64,000 nucleotides of DNA, from positions 285,376 to 349,375 of the forward strand of contig NZ_FOPC01000003.1 of assembly GCF_900113375.1 (NCBI RefSeq), in the 5' to 3' direction. The position numbers and the translations under genes are program-made. The stretch is from Algoriphagus hitonicola (GTDB taxonomy: Bacteria > Bacteroidota > Bacteroidia > Cytophagales > Cyclobacteriaceae). Numbering within the stretch: position 1 is the stretch's first letter; each line of letters starts with the position of its first letter. The notes under the pieces are model-generated. The model searched no databases. It was not told the DNA's origin and saw nothing but the letters and a program-made list of their open reading frames with translations. Below are positions 36,097-44,987 of the stretch, piece after piece.

Positions 36097-37578
36097 TTAG
36101 TCGTATTTGGCGGGAATTCCTTCCTCGACCATGGAATTTTGGATGAACTGTCGGATATCTTCATTGGAAGTAGCCAAATCTTCGGCTCTCAAGTACATCA
36201 TATGACCAGACCGATAGCCTTTGAAGCTCATTCGATCAGCCATTTTTCCATTGGGATCAATATGCCACATGCTGTATTTGGCATTGAAGAAATCGGTCCC
36301 TCCATCAAAATAGCCGGATTGAACCATCAAGTGAAGATAAGGATTTTGGCGCATAGCCTGTCCTAAGTCATATCCTGTGGTTTCATTAGATCGATCCCAA
36401 GGATGAACCGGACCAAAAAGATTGTAGGTGAGATCTGACTCAAATCCCAAGACATTTTTCGCATAATGATTGAAAGCAGGCGCAAAAGCATGATTCCAGC
36501 TGGTCAGCGCAGGATCAAAATCATAAGACTCTCCTCCTTCCATCCGATCAAAACCTTTATATCGGCTGTCCAGTCTACCTACCGTCATTCCTTCCTCACG
36601 GAGCAATTCTTTCCAAAAGAGACTTGTCCCGACCATCAGATTATTTGAAAGGAAAACTTCCTTGTCCAAACCTGAATAGCGGGCCATTTTCGTTGCCATA
36701 GCTTCTTTCTCGGAAGCAGTGAGACTTCCTCCTTTAACCATGGCAGGAAGGGCTTCATCCACTGCGAATTTTTCTACTTCAGGAATAATATCATCCAAAT
36801 CCCTGCTTTGTAGATCAGACGGTAATTGACCGTGATACCAAGCCGTGGCTGCATAATAAGGGAAATAATTAGCCATTTTCACCGGTCCACCCCGCTCGAT
36901 TCCCATATCGGTCGGAGAAACCAAAATTACTCCATTGAAATACATCCAGTGTGAATTTTGGAGTTGGGAGACTAGACCAGCCACACGGGTTGTTCCGTAG
37001 CTTTCGCCAATTAAGTACTTTGGGGAGGCCCAACGATTCTGCCGGGTGACAAAGGTATTCACCCAATCAGCCAGATATTTGATGTCAGAATTAATTCCAA
37101 AAAAAGTTTCACGGGGCGTTTCTTCATTCAGAATTCTAGAATATCCCGTATTGACCGGATCGACATAAACAATGTCCGCAACATCCAAAATCGAATGAGG
37201 GTTGTCTCGAGTCCCGTAAGGCTGTACGGGATAGCCTTCATCGTCAATATTGAGTAAAACAGGGCCTGTATAGGCCAAATGCATCCAAATGGATGCCGAT
37301 CCTGGGCCTCCGTTAAATGAAATGACCAAAGGCCTCGTGTCCTTATCATCTACATCTGTTCGCTCATAATACGTGTAGAAAAGCGAAGCAATAGGTTCTC
37401 CCTTTTCATCCCAGACCGGCTGTGTACCTGTGATAGATTTAAAAGGAACTCGATTTCCTTTGATCGTGATTTCGTGATTTTTTTCGATTTGAGTTTCTAC
37501 AGGAAGCTTTCGGTTTTCCTGAGCCTGAAGACCGGAAAAGCAAAAAAGCAAAAGGATAGGTAAGGTAAATTTTCTCAT
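36097..37578 (-). CDS. Exported S10-family serine carboxypeptidase
   Basis: A 493-residue exported protease. Residues 1-19 form a signal peptide (ending LQAQ). The S10 core is clear: ISFNGGPGSASIWMHLAYTGP near 87-107 (oxyanion hole), YLIGESYGTTR near 183-193 (nucleophile Ser), VQSGYFDGGTDFFNA near 423 (catalytic Asp) and GYRSGHMMYLR near 458-468 (catalytic His). All three triad residues are present. It removes C-terminal residues from peptides, presumably in the periplasm. Single-gene unit. Confidence 0.93.
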   Translation of the reverse strand: MRKFTLPILLLFCFSGLQAQENRKLPVETQIEKNHEITIKGNRVPFKSITGTQPVWDEKGEPIASLFYTYYERTDVDDKDTRPLVISFNGGPGSASIWMHLAYTGPVLLNIDDEGYPVQPYGTRDNPHSILDVADIVYVDPVNTGYSRILNEETPRETFFGINSDIKYLADWVNTFVTRQNRWASPKYLIGESYGTTRVAGLVSQLQNSHWMYFNGVILVSPTDMGIERGGPVKMANYFPYYAATAWYHGQLPSDLQSRDLDDIIPEVEKFAVDEALPAMVKGGSLTASEKEAMATKMARYSGLDKEVFLSNNLMVGTSLFWKELLREEGMTVGRLDSRYKGFDRMEGGESYDFDPALTSWNHAFAPAFNHYAKNVLGFESDLTYNLFGPVHPWDRSNETTGYDLGQAMRQNPYLHLMVQSGYFDGGTDFFNAKYSMWHIDPNGKMADRMSFKGYRSGHMMYLRAEDLATSNEDIRQFIQNSMVEEGIPAKYD

Positions 37579-37646
37579 AGTTTAGTGATTTTAAGGTAAG
37601 CTACATGCTCAGATGAAGAAATGCACTAGGTTTTACATCAATGGAA

Positions 37647-38345
37647 TTATTTTCTGGTCTCACTGACCAATTTTGCGATAACTACCGCAGGATACAGCAT
37701 CCCCACGGTTGATAAAAACACGGAGAGCATTTTTGACATGACATTCACCGGAAATAATTCGCCAAATCCAACGGTAGTTAAGGAAACGAGACTGAAATAA
37801 ATATAATTGGAATAATCATTATCCAAACCCTCCAATTTGATATCGCCACCGATACTTTCCCCGATTGTCAGGTGGATGATTTCAAAGACAAAAGCACCCA
37901 ACAGCGCGACCGATAAATATACATTTACTGCTCCAACAACCCGATACACATTTACCTCCCGATCTCTGAAAAGTAAGCGGAGATTGAGGAAAATAAAAAC
38001 GGACATATTGGCGATACCTACGATTCGCTCCAGCAGGTAAAACTCCACCGGTAAATCACTAAACCGCAAAAGTTTCATCGCCAATTGAGTAAAAAACAAG
38101 CCCGAAGTAAGAAAAATCAAAAATCGCTCTCTTGAGGACCAAATCCCGGTAAAATACAAAAACAGAAAAACGACATTGGAAAAAATCATATCCACATGAC
38201 CGTAATCAATCAATATCGGAAGTACAAAGACAATAAACAGCAATACCACCAAGAGCAAGCTAAAACTGATATCTGTCAACCAATAGTTTCTGAAATGCCG
38301 GATATAGCGAATGGCCTTGTGAGGGTTTTTACCTTCTTCATTCAT
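37647..38345 (-). CDS. Ion channel family membrane protein (K+ channel pore)
   Basis: A 232-residue inner-membrane protein with about six helices. The selectivity filter is in YFSLVSLTTVGFGELFPV near 189-206; TVGFGE is a variant of the potassium-channel TVGYGD filter, with Phe for Tyr and Glu for Asp. A long loop with many charges (VGESIGGDIKLEG) precedes the pore. No RCK, cyclic-nucleotide or clear S4 arginine ladder is seen, so gating is unknown. It lies downstream of dinB-phzF on the same strand, after a 159-base gap. Confidence 0.82.
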   Translation of the reverse strand: MNEEGKNPHKAIRYIRHFRNYWLTDISFSLLLVVLLFIVFVLPILIDYGHVDMIFSNVVFLFLYFTGIWSSRERFLIFLTSGLFFTQLAMKLLRFSDLPVEFYLLERIVGIANMSVFIFLNLRLLFRDREVNVYRVVGAVNVYLSVALLGAFVFEIIHLTIGESIGGDIKLEGLDNDYSNYIYFSLVSLTTVGFGELFPVNVMSKMLSVFLSTVGMLYPAVVIAKLVSETRK

Positions 38346-38419
38346 CTGTTAATAATTTGTTTTTCAGAGGTTATAACTTGTCCCGCACCGAAGGTCAGGA
38401 TATTCTATCCCCTCCCGAT

Positions 38420-38515
38420 TTATCGAACTAGGGGAGAATCTCGTATGGTTGCCCCATGTTTCGGATCATACCAGTGTGTGACTTCTTCGTCAGGCTCGAT
38501 TTCATCATATTTTAA
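38420..38515 (-). pseudogene. Open reading remnant without start codon
   Basis: Directly behind phzF, in another frame, about 31 codons read KYDEIEPDEEVTHWYDP followed by KHGATIRDSPLVR and a stop. The composition looks protein-like, with balanced charge and aromatics, yet no ATG, GTG or TTG lies between it and the preceding stop. It may be the end of a decayed gene, a small protein with an unusual start, or chance. See the separate observation. Confidence 0.25.
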
Positions 38516-39296
38516 TTACACCTTCCAAAATTCCTATCGCCTTTCCTTTGAGTAAAACTCGGTTGCCTAGCTTTTCCACTTCCAAGTTTCCTCCTCTTTT
38601 GCTGGCTTGGTGAGCTTTCAAGTTTGATTTTCCGGTTCGCTTATTCCAATAATCCATCAAAGCACAATGCGCAAAACCCGTTACCGGATCCTCGGGAACT
38701 CCCACATTAGGACCAAAAAACCTAGAAACACAGTCAACGTCATTTCCTTTGGAGGTAATGATGATTCCTTCCTCGCTATGTTTTGAGATTTCCCCAAAAT
38801 CAGGAATGAGGCTTCTGACGGCCTCCTCGTCCTCCAACTCAAAAATCCAATTTCTTTTCAATTCTGCCGCTCGGACGATTTTTTTGCCAAATAGCTGATC
38901 TTGAAAATAAGGATGCGTAGCGACAGTGGTTTCCAAAAGTGGAAAATCCATTTCGATGATCTCCTGCCCCACTTTCACAATCAGTTCTCCACTTAGGGTG
39001 TGAAAATGTAGTTTTTCTCCCTCTACCGCCCAGCCCTTTTGCAACATCCAAAAAGAGCTGGCCAAGGTGGCATGTCCGCAGAGGTCAATCTCCAAGGTCG
39101 GCGTAAACCAGCGAAGGTTAAAATGTCCTTTTTGTTCGGTTCGGAGGACAAAAGCCGTTTCACTCAAATTCATCTCAGAAGCGATTGACTGCATCAAAGC
39201 AGCGTTAATTTCCTGCTCTAGCAGACAGACCGCGGCGGGATTTCCACCAAAAGCTTTTTCCGTAAAAGCATCTACAATTGCAATTGAAAGTTCCAT
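38505..39296 (-). CDS. PhzF-family epimerase/isomerase-like protein
   Basis: A 263-residue protein of the diaminopimelate-epimerase-like PhzF fold. IVDAFTEKAFGGNPAAVCLL at residues 6-25 and MNLSETAFVLR with the conserved Glu near 42-52 are the family signature; DLCGHATLASSFWML near 71-85 and GVPEDPVTGFAHCAL near 200 are the others. Phenazine genes are absent, so this is one of the many PhzF homologues of unknown substrate. Its ATG directly follows the dinB stop codon, so the pair is an operon. Confidence 0.9.
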   Translation of the reverse strand: MELSIAIVDAFTEKAFGGNPAAVCLLEQEINAALMQSIASEMNLSETAFVLRTEQKGHFNLRWFTPTLEIDLCGHATLASSFWMLQKGWAVEGEKLHFHTLSGELIVKVGQEIIEMDFPLLETTVATHPYFQDQLFGKKIVRAAELKRNWIFELEDEEAVRSLIPDFGEISKHSEEGIIITSKGNDVDCVSRFFGPNVGVPEDPVTGFAHCALMDYWNKRTGKSNLKAHQASKRGGNLEVEKLGNRVLLKGKAIGILEGVIKI

Positions 39297-39815
39297 TTAT
39301 TGATAGCGTTCTTTTAATATAGTAAGATGATGAATAAAATGCCCCGGGATAATCCAAAACAATGCGCGCGGGGTGATTTTGGTCCCATTGGCCTTACCGT
39401 GAAAATCCAGGGAATCTTCAGGAAGAGTTTGAATCAAAGTCAATAAAGCTTTTCGCTGATTTTCAAAATCTTCCAAAAGAAGCGCAGACGGAACTGAGCC
39501 AAACCGTGCATTCAACACATAGGGATCCTGATCAAATCCCGGAAGTGCATTTCGCTCACCACGAGCAAAACACAGGGCTCTGAAAGTCATGATTCGCTCG
39601 GTGTCTATTACATGACCCAAGACCTCCTTTGGTGACCATTTTCCGGCTTGATAGGGTTTTTCAGCCCAATTTGAGGTTTTGGATTTAAATAACTCCTTGA
39701 TCGTTTGAATTTGTTCTTCGATCAGCAAAGGATAATCCTGCTGAGGATTGAGCTGAAGGTAGCGATCAAAATAAGCAGGATATTCGTCTTTGGTTGGTGG
39801 GTGGAATGAACGCAT
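39297..39815 (-). CDS. DinB-like (DinB_2) four-helix protein
   Basis: A 172-residue helical protein of the DinB/YfiT superfamily. The metal-binding histidine of the first site is in EVLGHVIDTERIMTFRAL near 65-82, and the second pair is in IPGHFIHHLTIL near 154-165, giving the usual three-His layout. Members may act as thiol-dependent transferases or be induced by DNA damage; activity here is unknown. It is the first gene of the dinB-phzF pair, with no base between its stop codon and the phzF start. Confidence 0.88.
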   Translation of the reverse strand: MRSFHPPTKDEYPAYFDRYLQLNPQQDYPLLIEEQIQTIKELFKSKTSNWAEKPYQAGKWSPKEVLGHVIDTERIMTFRALCFARGERNALPGFDQDPYVLNARFGSVPSALLLEDFENQRKALLTLIQTLPEDSLDFHGKANGTKITPRALFWIIPGHFIHHLTILKERYQ

Positions 39816-40078
39816 AGAAAACTAAAGGATCAAATTAAGGATTTGGCATAAATTTAAGATTTAGCGGTAAACCTAAATACCCTTTGTAAAATTTAATTTT
39901 CCCAGAAATTTAATCTGCCGTTCGATATCTTAACCGAAACTTAAAACTATTGGTTGATTTTGTTCTGTTCTCGAAAGCTTGCTAACTTAAACCAATTCTA
40001 AATTTTAGCTCTGACCCTTTCAAAAGGAACTAGAAATCGCAATTCTAGTTAACTTGTATACCAATAAATCCCTCAGAA

Positions 40079-40627
40079 ATGAAACAAAAAGAAATAGTCA
40101 CTTTGCAGCGATCCTTGCTGCACGACACCGAAGCACTACTCAACAAGCAAATTGAGATGGAAGGAAAGTCTTCTGCATATTACCTATCGATGGCCTCATG
40201 GTGCCACATGATGGGCTATGAAAATGCCGCCCGATACCTCTATACCCATGCAGATGAGGAGCGAATGCACATGATGAAGATATTTCAATATGTCAATGAA
40301 GCTGGAGGACATGCTATTCAGCCGGAAATTACCGGGATCAGAAATCATTTCAATTCGCTAAGAGAAATATTTGAATTGATTCTCGAGCATGAGATCAAAG
40401 TGACCAAATCCATCAATAGTATTGTGGATCATGCTTTTTCAGCAAAGGACTTTGCCACCTTCAGCTTTATGCAATGGTACGTGACCGAGCAACGTGAGGA
40501 AGAAACGATGTCCCGAAGAGCTTTGGAGCTGTTTGATATTATTGGTGAAGAGGGAATCGGTCTTTGGACTATTGATCAAGAACTTGGAAAACTCCATGCC
40601 GCTGCCCATGCCGGTGAAAAGGCTTAA
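40079..40627 (+). CDS. ftnA: Ferritin
   Basis: A 182-residue non-haem iron-storage protein. The ferroxidase residues are in LLNKQIEMEGKSSAYYLSM (Glu and Tyr near 20-36) and HADEERMHMMKIFQYV near 56-71, with later Glu in LEHEIKVTKSI and WYVTEQREEE, the fourth helix. This is the bacterial ferritin type with no haem-ligand Met pattern of bacterioferritin. Its 24-mer oxidises and stores iron. Upstream 263 bases are free of genes; a hairpin terminator follows. Confidence 0.95.
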   Translation: MKQKEIVTLQRSLLHDTEALLNKQIEMEGKSSAYYLSMASWCHMMGYENAARYLYTHADEERMHMMKIFQYVNEAGGHAIQPEITGIRNHFNSLREIFELILEHEIKVTKSINSIVDHAFSAKDFATFSFMQWYVTEQREEETMSRRALELFDIIGEEGIGLWTIDQELGKLHAAAHAGEKA

Positions 40628-40971
40628 AATCCAAGAAGAACTAGGTTAAAAAGCTGTCTACTTCTGCAAGTAGGCAGCTTTTTTATTCCAAAGTATCGGC
40701 GAAAAACAAAATACAGCTCTTAAATTAGAAAATTCTGTATTTGAACAATCAAAACCGCTCCAGTAGGGCATTGCGATTTTCACAGTGAAGAAAATTCAAT
40801 TAGTATTTTTTACAAAAATCAGTTTCAGCGCGACAACTTTTGCAAACTACAACCTAGAAAAAATACAATTTTTTATTTTTTGGCATAGATAAATTAAAGC
40901 AAGTTTCAAGCTTAGTTTTTTCAGTTTTCAGGCCTTTGGAAAGGAATCTAATTTCCTTAAAAAAAACAGCC
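40628..40971. other. Intergenic region with terminator
   Basis: After the ferritin terminator the remaining 290 bases are AT-rich and I see no gene. A promoter for the downstream fused hydroxylase gene is expected, but no clean TAnnTTTG box is found. Confidence 0.5.
40647..40684 (+). terminator. Intrinsic terminator of ferritin gene
   Basis: AAAAAGCTGTCTACTT pairs with AAGTAGGCAGCTTTTT with one mismatch, loop CTGC, then T residues. Confidence 0.88.
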
Positions 40972-41895
40972 ATGAAAACTTCCATTCAAAAATCCCTCTG
41001 GACAGTGAGCCTTTGTATTACTTGTGCTTTTGTCCTTATCCTTTCTATAGGATTGATCGCTTCGTATTTGGTTCCAAATTATTCGCTTAAGCTATTGCTT
41101 TTGTTTTTTCAAGGTTGGTTGATTTGGACTTTCCTTGAGTATTTCATTCATCGATTTTTAATGCATGAGTTAATAGTACCAGGAAGTAAAGACACGCTAT
41201 TTAATCACCATAATCACCACAAAGATCCCGGTTCGATGAAAGTAAACCATTGGGATCGTTTGATTTCCTTGCTCCTAGTTCTTTTGACATTTGCGTTAGC
41301 ACTCATCAAGAATGAACTTTGGATGACTATTTCTGGATTTATTTTTGGATTCGCTTTTTACAGCTACTTACATCTGTTACTTCATCTTCCGATTGGGAAA
41401 ATCCTCCTGCCCCGAATCCAACGAGCCCACATTTTACATCACAGCATCCGACCCAATAAAGGATATAGCTTCAGTACCATCTTATGGGATTGGATGTTTG
41501 GAACTCTCCCATCAAAGAATGACCGATTAACCGAATCGATGATGAAAAAATACTTTTCTGACTTTGATCATAGAGGGCATCTCAGTTCTTGGACTCTTCC
41601 CATCCCTCCTATTGCAATTGGATTGATTCTGTTGACTGCCAGTTGTGCTCCGGTATTTTCGGATCTCCAAAGTGCACGGACTTTGGGTAAGGGAGAACTC
41701 GAAGCCACACCCTACTATACTACCACCGGAAATGACTCGGAATTTGACGGAGATACCCATCTTAGACTTTTGATCCGGCAAAACCTTTCCAACAACGCCT
41801 TTAGAATCGAATACGGAAGGATCTTCGATGCTGATGGTGGGATAGGCCAGCTGAGTCTAGGTTATTCGATCAATCTAAAACCAATCAATAGGTAA
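40972..41895 (+). CDS. Fatty-acid hydroxylase domain fused to truncated outer-membrane lipoprotein-like region
   Basis: A 307-residue chimera. Residues 1-190 form a membrane fatty-acid/sterol hydroxylase domain with four helices and the three di-iron His motifs: HRFLMH near 60-65, NHHNHH near 79-84 and HILHH near 155-159. Residues about 195-307 look like another protein: MMKKYFSDFDHRG, a hydrophobic stretch PIPPIAIGLILLTASC ending in a lipobox-like Cys, then APVFSDLQSARTLGKGE, the start of a beta-barrel lipoprotein that stops after only about 85 residues. ATGs at 41539 and 41542 could start a separate protein. The TTG at 40936 could add 12 residues. See observation. Confidence 0.7.
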   Translation: MKTSIQKSLWTVSLCITCAFVLILSIGLIASYLVPNYSLKLLLLFFQGWLIWTFLEYFIHRFLMHELIVPGSKDTLFNHHNHHKDPGSMKVNHWDRLISLLLVLLTFALALIKNELWMTISGFIFGFAFYSYLHLLLHLPIGKILLPRIQRAHILHHSIRPNKGYSFSTILWDWMFGTLPSKNDRLTESMMKKYFSDFDHRGHLSSWTLPIPPIAIGLILLTASCAPVFSDLQSARTLGKGELEATPYYTTTGNDSEFDGDTHLRLLIRQNLSNNAFRIEYGRIFDADGGIGQLSLGYSINLKPINR

Positions 41896-41963
41896 GCACA
41901 AAAATCAAACTTGGGTTAACTGACTCAATGTGCTAAAAAATAACAACTCGATCATTAAATATT

Positions 41964-41971
41964 TAATTTTG
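41964..41971 (+). promoter_or_regulatory. Candidate -7 box
   Basis: TAATTTTG fits TAnnTTTG 110 bases ahead of the XRE-type regulator; no matching -33 TTG is present. Confidence 0.3.
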
Positions 41972-42080
41972 AATAATTCTAATTATCAAAATAATATTTT
42001 ACGAATCAAACTATTTTAAAATTATATGTTTAAATTAATCCAAGATTTATTGAATTAAATCAAGACTAAAACCAGAACCT

Positions 42081-43094
42081 ATGGAGACCATCAACCAACA
42101 TCAGGCCGCCTTCTTCCAAAGTCTCAAATCCGCAATCCCCTCCTACTCTTCTTTGGTAGATAAAGTTGCTGAAACTTTGAATATCAGTATGGACAGCGCT
42201 TACCGGAGAATTCGTGGAGAAAAATTAATTGATTTTGAAGAGATCAATTTGCTCTGCAAAAAATTTAATGTCTCAGTAGATAAGCTCTTTAGCTTGAATT
42301 CCAATACCATCGTTTTTCAGGGGAAGCAAAATACCTTTCAAGAGGACAATTTCAAAAACTGGCTGGAAGATGTCCTCGCCCAGCTGGAAATGGTCAATAC
42401 TTTTCAAAACAAGAAAATATACTATCTACTCAAAGATATGGCACCCTGGTATCACTTTTACCATCCGGAATTGGCGTCCTTTAAATTTTTCTTTTGGAAA
42501 AAATCAATTCTTTTTCAGGATAGTCTCAAAGGAGCAAAATTCAGTATTTCTGACCAATCTCACCATGGATTTGAGCCTTTGACCCAGAAGATTCTCAAAA
42601 CTTACAATAAAATCGAAACCACTGAAATCTGGAATGTAGAAGGGATGAATACGACACTGAGACAGATTGATCTGTATCAAGAAATGGGAATCATCCCAAA
42701 TCCTCAGGACACCAAAAGACTCTATCAATGCATGCTGGAGGTGGTGGATCATTTGGAGCGAATGACCGAGTCGGGTAAGAAATTTCTTCCCCACCAAGAT
42801 CCAGGCATGGACAGTGCCGATTATCATTTCTTTGTCAATGAATTTGTGCTGGGGGACAATACGTTTTTCGTCGAAATCGACGGGACTAGGATCACTTATC
42901 TGAATTATGGGGTGATCTATTTTTTGGGCACAGCAGACAAGTCTTTTAACGATGGGATGTTTGTCAATCTTGAAAATTTGATCAAAAAATCAACCCAAAT
43001 CAGTAAAGTCGGGGAAAAAGAACGGAACCAGTTTTTCAATAAGCTTCGGAGAAAAGTCCAACTTCGAATCGACGCGATGGAATTAAAAGTGTAA
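42081..43094 (+). CDS. Helix-turn-helix (XRE-like) transcriptional regulator
   Basis: A 337-residue cytoplasmic regulator. Residues about 20-75 form a DNA-binding HTH: YSSLVDKVAETLNISMDSAYRRIRGEKLIDFEEI, followed by LLCKKFNVSVDKLF. The remaining 260 residues are an all-helical sensor region with many aromatic residues and no recognised ligand domain. The layout is a Bacteroidota-specific type with poorly known targets. It is adjacent to the fused hydroxylase-lipoprotein and the formylglycine-enzyme-like genes; a role in controlling either is only suggested by position. Confidence 0.8.
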   Translation: METINQHQAAFFQSLKSAIPSYSSLVDKVAETLNISMDSAYRRIRGEKLIDFEEINLLCKKFNVSVDKLFSLNSNTIVFQGKQNTFQEDNFKNWLEDVLAQLEMVNTFQNKKIYYLLKDMAPWYHFYHPELASFKFFFWKKSILFQDSLKGAKFSISDQSHHGFEPLTQKILKTYNKIETTEIWNVEGMNTTLRQIDLYQEMGIIPNPQDTKRLYQCMLEVVDHLERMTESGKKFLPHQDPGMDSADYHFFVNEFVLGDNTFFVEIDGTRITYLNYGVIYFLGTADKSFNDGMFVNLENLIKKSTQISKVGEKERNQFFNKLRRKVQLRIDAMELKV

Positions 43095-43136
43095 AGGCTG
43101 AAATCCAGTTTCGGAGATTTTACTTAAATTCGATCT

Positions 43137-44240
43137 ATGTTTACCTCAATCCGATTCCGAATTTTCCCTGCTCTACTTCTCTCTTCTACGATTGGTTTTA
43201 TTGCCTGTCAAACAAAAACTGAAACAAAGGAAACCGCATCTACTGAAAAAAATATATCCAATCCTCTCCCCCCCAGTGATGCGCCAAAAGGAATGGTCTG
43301 GATTCCCGGAGGAGAATTTACCATGGGCACCATTGAAGCCGATGCTTATCCTGCTGAAAAACCAGCGGTGAATGTTTCAGTTTCCGGTTTTTGGATGGAC
43401 ACTCATGAAGTGACCAATGCAGAATTTCAAAAATTTGTAGATGAAACCGGCTATGTGACTGTAGCTGAGCAAAAACCAGATTGGGAAGATCTCAAAAAAC
43501 AAGTTCCCCCCGGCACTACCAAACCCGATGACTCAGTGCTCGTCCCTGGTTCGATGGTTTTTACTCCGCCACCTTACCAGGTTCCCACCCAAGACGTCTC
43601 GCTTTGGTGGTCATGGGTCGAAGGAGCCTCATGGAAAAATCCAGAAGGACCTGAAAGTAATCTCGATGGAAGAGAAAATCATCCTGTTGTTCATATCGCA
43701 TATGAAGATGCCTTGGCTTATGCCGAATGGGCAGGAAAAAGACTCCCGACAGAATTGGAATGGGAATTTGCAGCAAGAGGTGGTGCCGATGGGAAACGTT
43801 TCGCTTGGGGGGATGAATTGACTCCAAATGGGACTTATCTCGCCAATACATTTCAGGGAACTTTTCCTCATGAAAATTTAGAATCCGATGGATTCTCCGG
43901 TACATCGCCAGTAAAATCCTATGCACCAAATACCTATGGCCTCTACGACATGATCGGAAATGTCTGGGAACTCACCAGCGACTGGTATGATGCCCTCAAA
44001 CTCGCTAGACTGGCAGGGGAAGCACCCAAACTTGATGCCGGCATGAATCCCTGCTACAATCCTGAAAATCCATACGCCCAAGAGCGAGTAATCAAAGGCG
44101 GATCGTATCTCTGTGCCGAAAACTATTGTGTAAACTACCGACCAAGTGCCCGACAGGGACAGGCATTCGATTCAGGCACCTCTAATGTCGGATTTCGATT
44201 AGTGAAAGACCCGGAGAAAAAAAGTCTCAGTTTGAATTAA
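43137..44240 (+). CDS. Formylglycine-generating-enzyme-like (SUMF1) lipoprotein
   Basis: A 367-residue exported lipoprotein: the signal ends FIAC (Cys24). The FGE-sulfatase domain begins with GMVWIPGGEFTMGTIEADAYP near 53, then GFWMDTHEVTNAEFQKFV and LPTELEWEFAARGG. Near the C-terminus GGSYLCAENYCVNYRP keeps both cysteines (about 326 and 331) in the spacing of the human FGE active pair, so copper-dependent conversion of sulfatase Cys to formylglycine is possible. Most lipoprotein members of this family lack them. No sulfatase gene is in the window. Confidence 0.88.
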   Translation: MFTSIRFRIFPALLLSSTIGFIACQTKTETKETASTEKNISNPLPPSDAPKGMVWIPGGEFTMGTIEADAYPAEKPAVNVSVSGFWMDTHEVTNAEFQKFVDETGYVTVAEQKPDWEDLKKQVPPGTTKPDDSVLVPGSMVFTPPPYQVPTQDVSLWWSWVEGASWKNPEGPESNLDGRENHPVVHIAYEDALAYAEWAGKRLPTELEWEFAARGGADGKRFAWGDELTPNGTYLANTFQGTFPHENLESDGFSGTSPVKSYAPNTYGLYDMIGNVWELTSDWYDALKLARLAGEAPKLDAGMNPCYNPENPYAQERVIKGGSYLCAENYCVNYRPSARQGQAFDSGTSNVGFRLVKDPEKKSLSLN

Positions 44241-44290
44241 TTCTTACTGATTAAGTTTTACCAAGTATCCTAGGAGTAAAGTCTTAGATT

Positions 44291-44881
44291 TTATTGATAC
44301 CCTTTGGTGATTCGCTGGATGTATTTTCCGACAATATCAAATTCAAGATTGACCAAGTCCCCTACCGCAAGTTGATGAAAATTGGTGTGCTCATAGGTGT
44401 AGGGAATGATCGCAACTGAAAACCCTCCCGGCTTGGAATTGAAGCAAGTAAGGCTGGTGCCATTGATGGTAATGGAACCTTTTTCTACGGTAATATTTCC
44501 AAGAGCTGCATCATATTCCACCTCAAAAATCCAAGAACCGTCCTGATCTTTGATTTGGGTGATTTTACCAGTTTGATCCACATGTCCCTGCACAATATGC
44601 CCATCAAATCTACCATTTGCAGACATGCAGCGCTCCAGATTTACTTTTTTTCCTACTTTCCACTGAGCTAAATTTGTCTTTTTGATGGTCTCATCGATGG
44701 CCGTGACCCGATAGGAATCAGACGAAGTTTGGACCACAGTAAGACAGACCCCATCATGTGCGAGCGACTGGTCTATGCTTAATTCGGCTGCTAAATTTGA
44801 TTCCAACTCAAAGTGAACATTAGTCCCTTCTCGGACAATATCCCTGACGCTGGCAAATGATTCGATAATTCCTGTAAACAT
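44291..44881 (-). CDS. ribE: Riboflavin synthase subunit alpha
   Basis: A 196-residue enzyme that dismutates two lumazine molecules to give riboflavin. It consists of two repeated lumazine-binding barrels: MFTGIIESFASVRDI at the N-terminus with SLAHDGVCLTVV near 40-51, and the second repeat after GHIVQGHVDQTGKI near 94-107, with ITINGTSLTCF near 139. Length and duplication match the family. No other rib gene lies nearby, so it is a single-gene unit with no visible FMN riboswitch upstream. Confidence 0.95.
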   Translation of the reverse strand: MFTGIIESFASVRDIVREGTNVHFELESNLAAELSIDQSLAHDGVCLTVVQTSSDSYRVTAIDETIKKTNLAQWKVGKKVNLERCMSANGRFDGHIVQGHVDQTGKITQIKDQDGSWIFEVEYDAALGNITVEKGSITINGTSLTCFNSKPGGFSVAIIPYTYEHTNFHQLAVGDLVNLEFDIVGKYIQRITKGYQ

Positions 44882-44987
44882 CTTGTAATACTTCTGTTCT
44901 GGCTTTCAATGAGTAAGCAAAAATTGCCCGTTTCGGTTTCAAATTAAGTCAAATAATCGATTAACTTCGAGAGAAAATAAAATTGAA

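Noticed and set aside
38505..39296. Part of a phenazine biosynthesis cluster
   Set aside because: PhzF homologues are widespread and no other phz gene is in the window.
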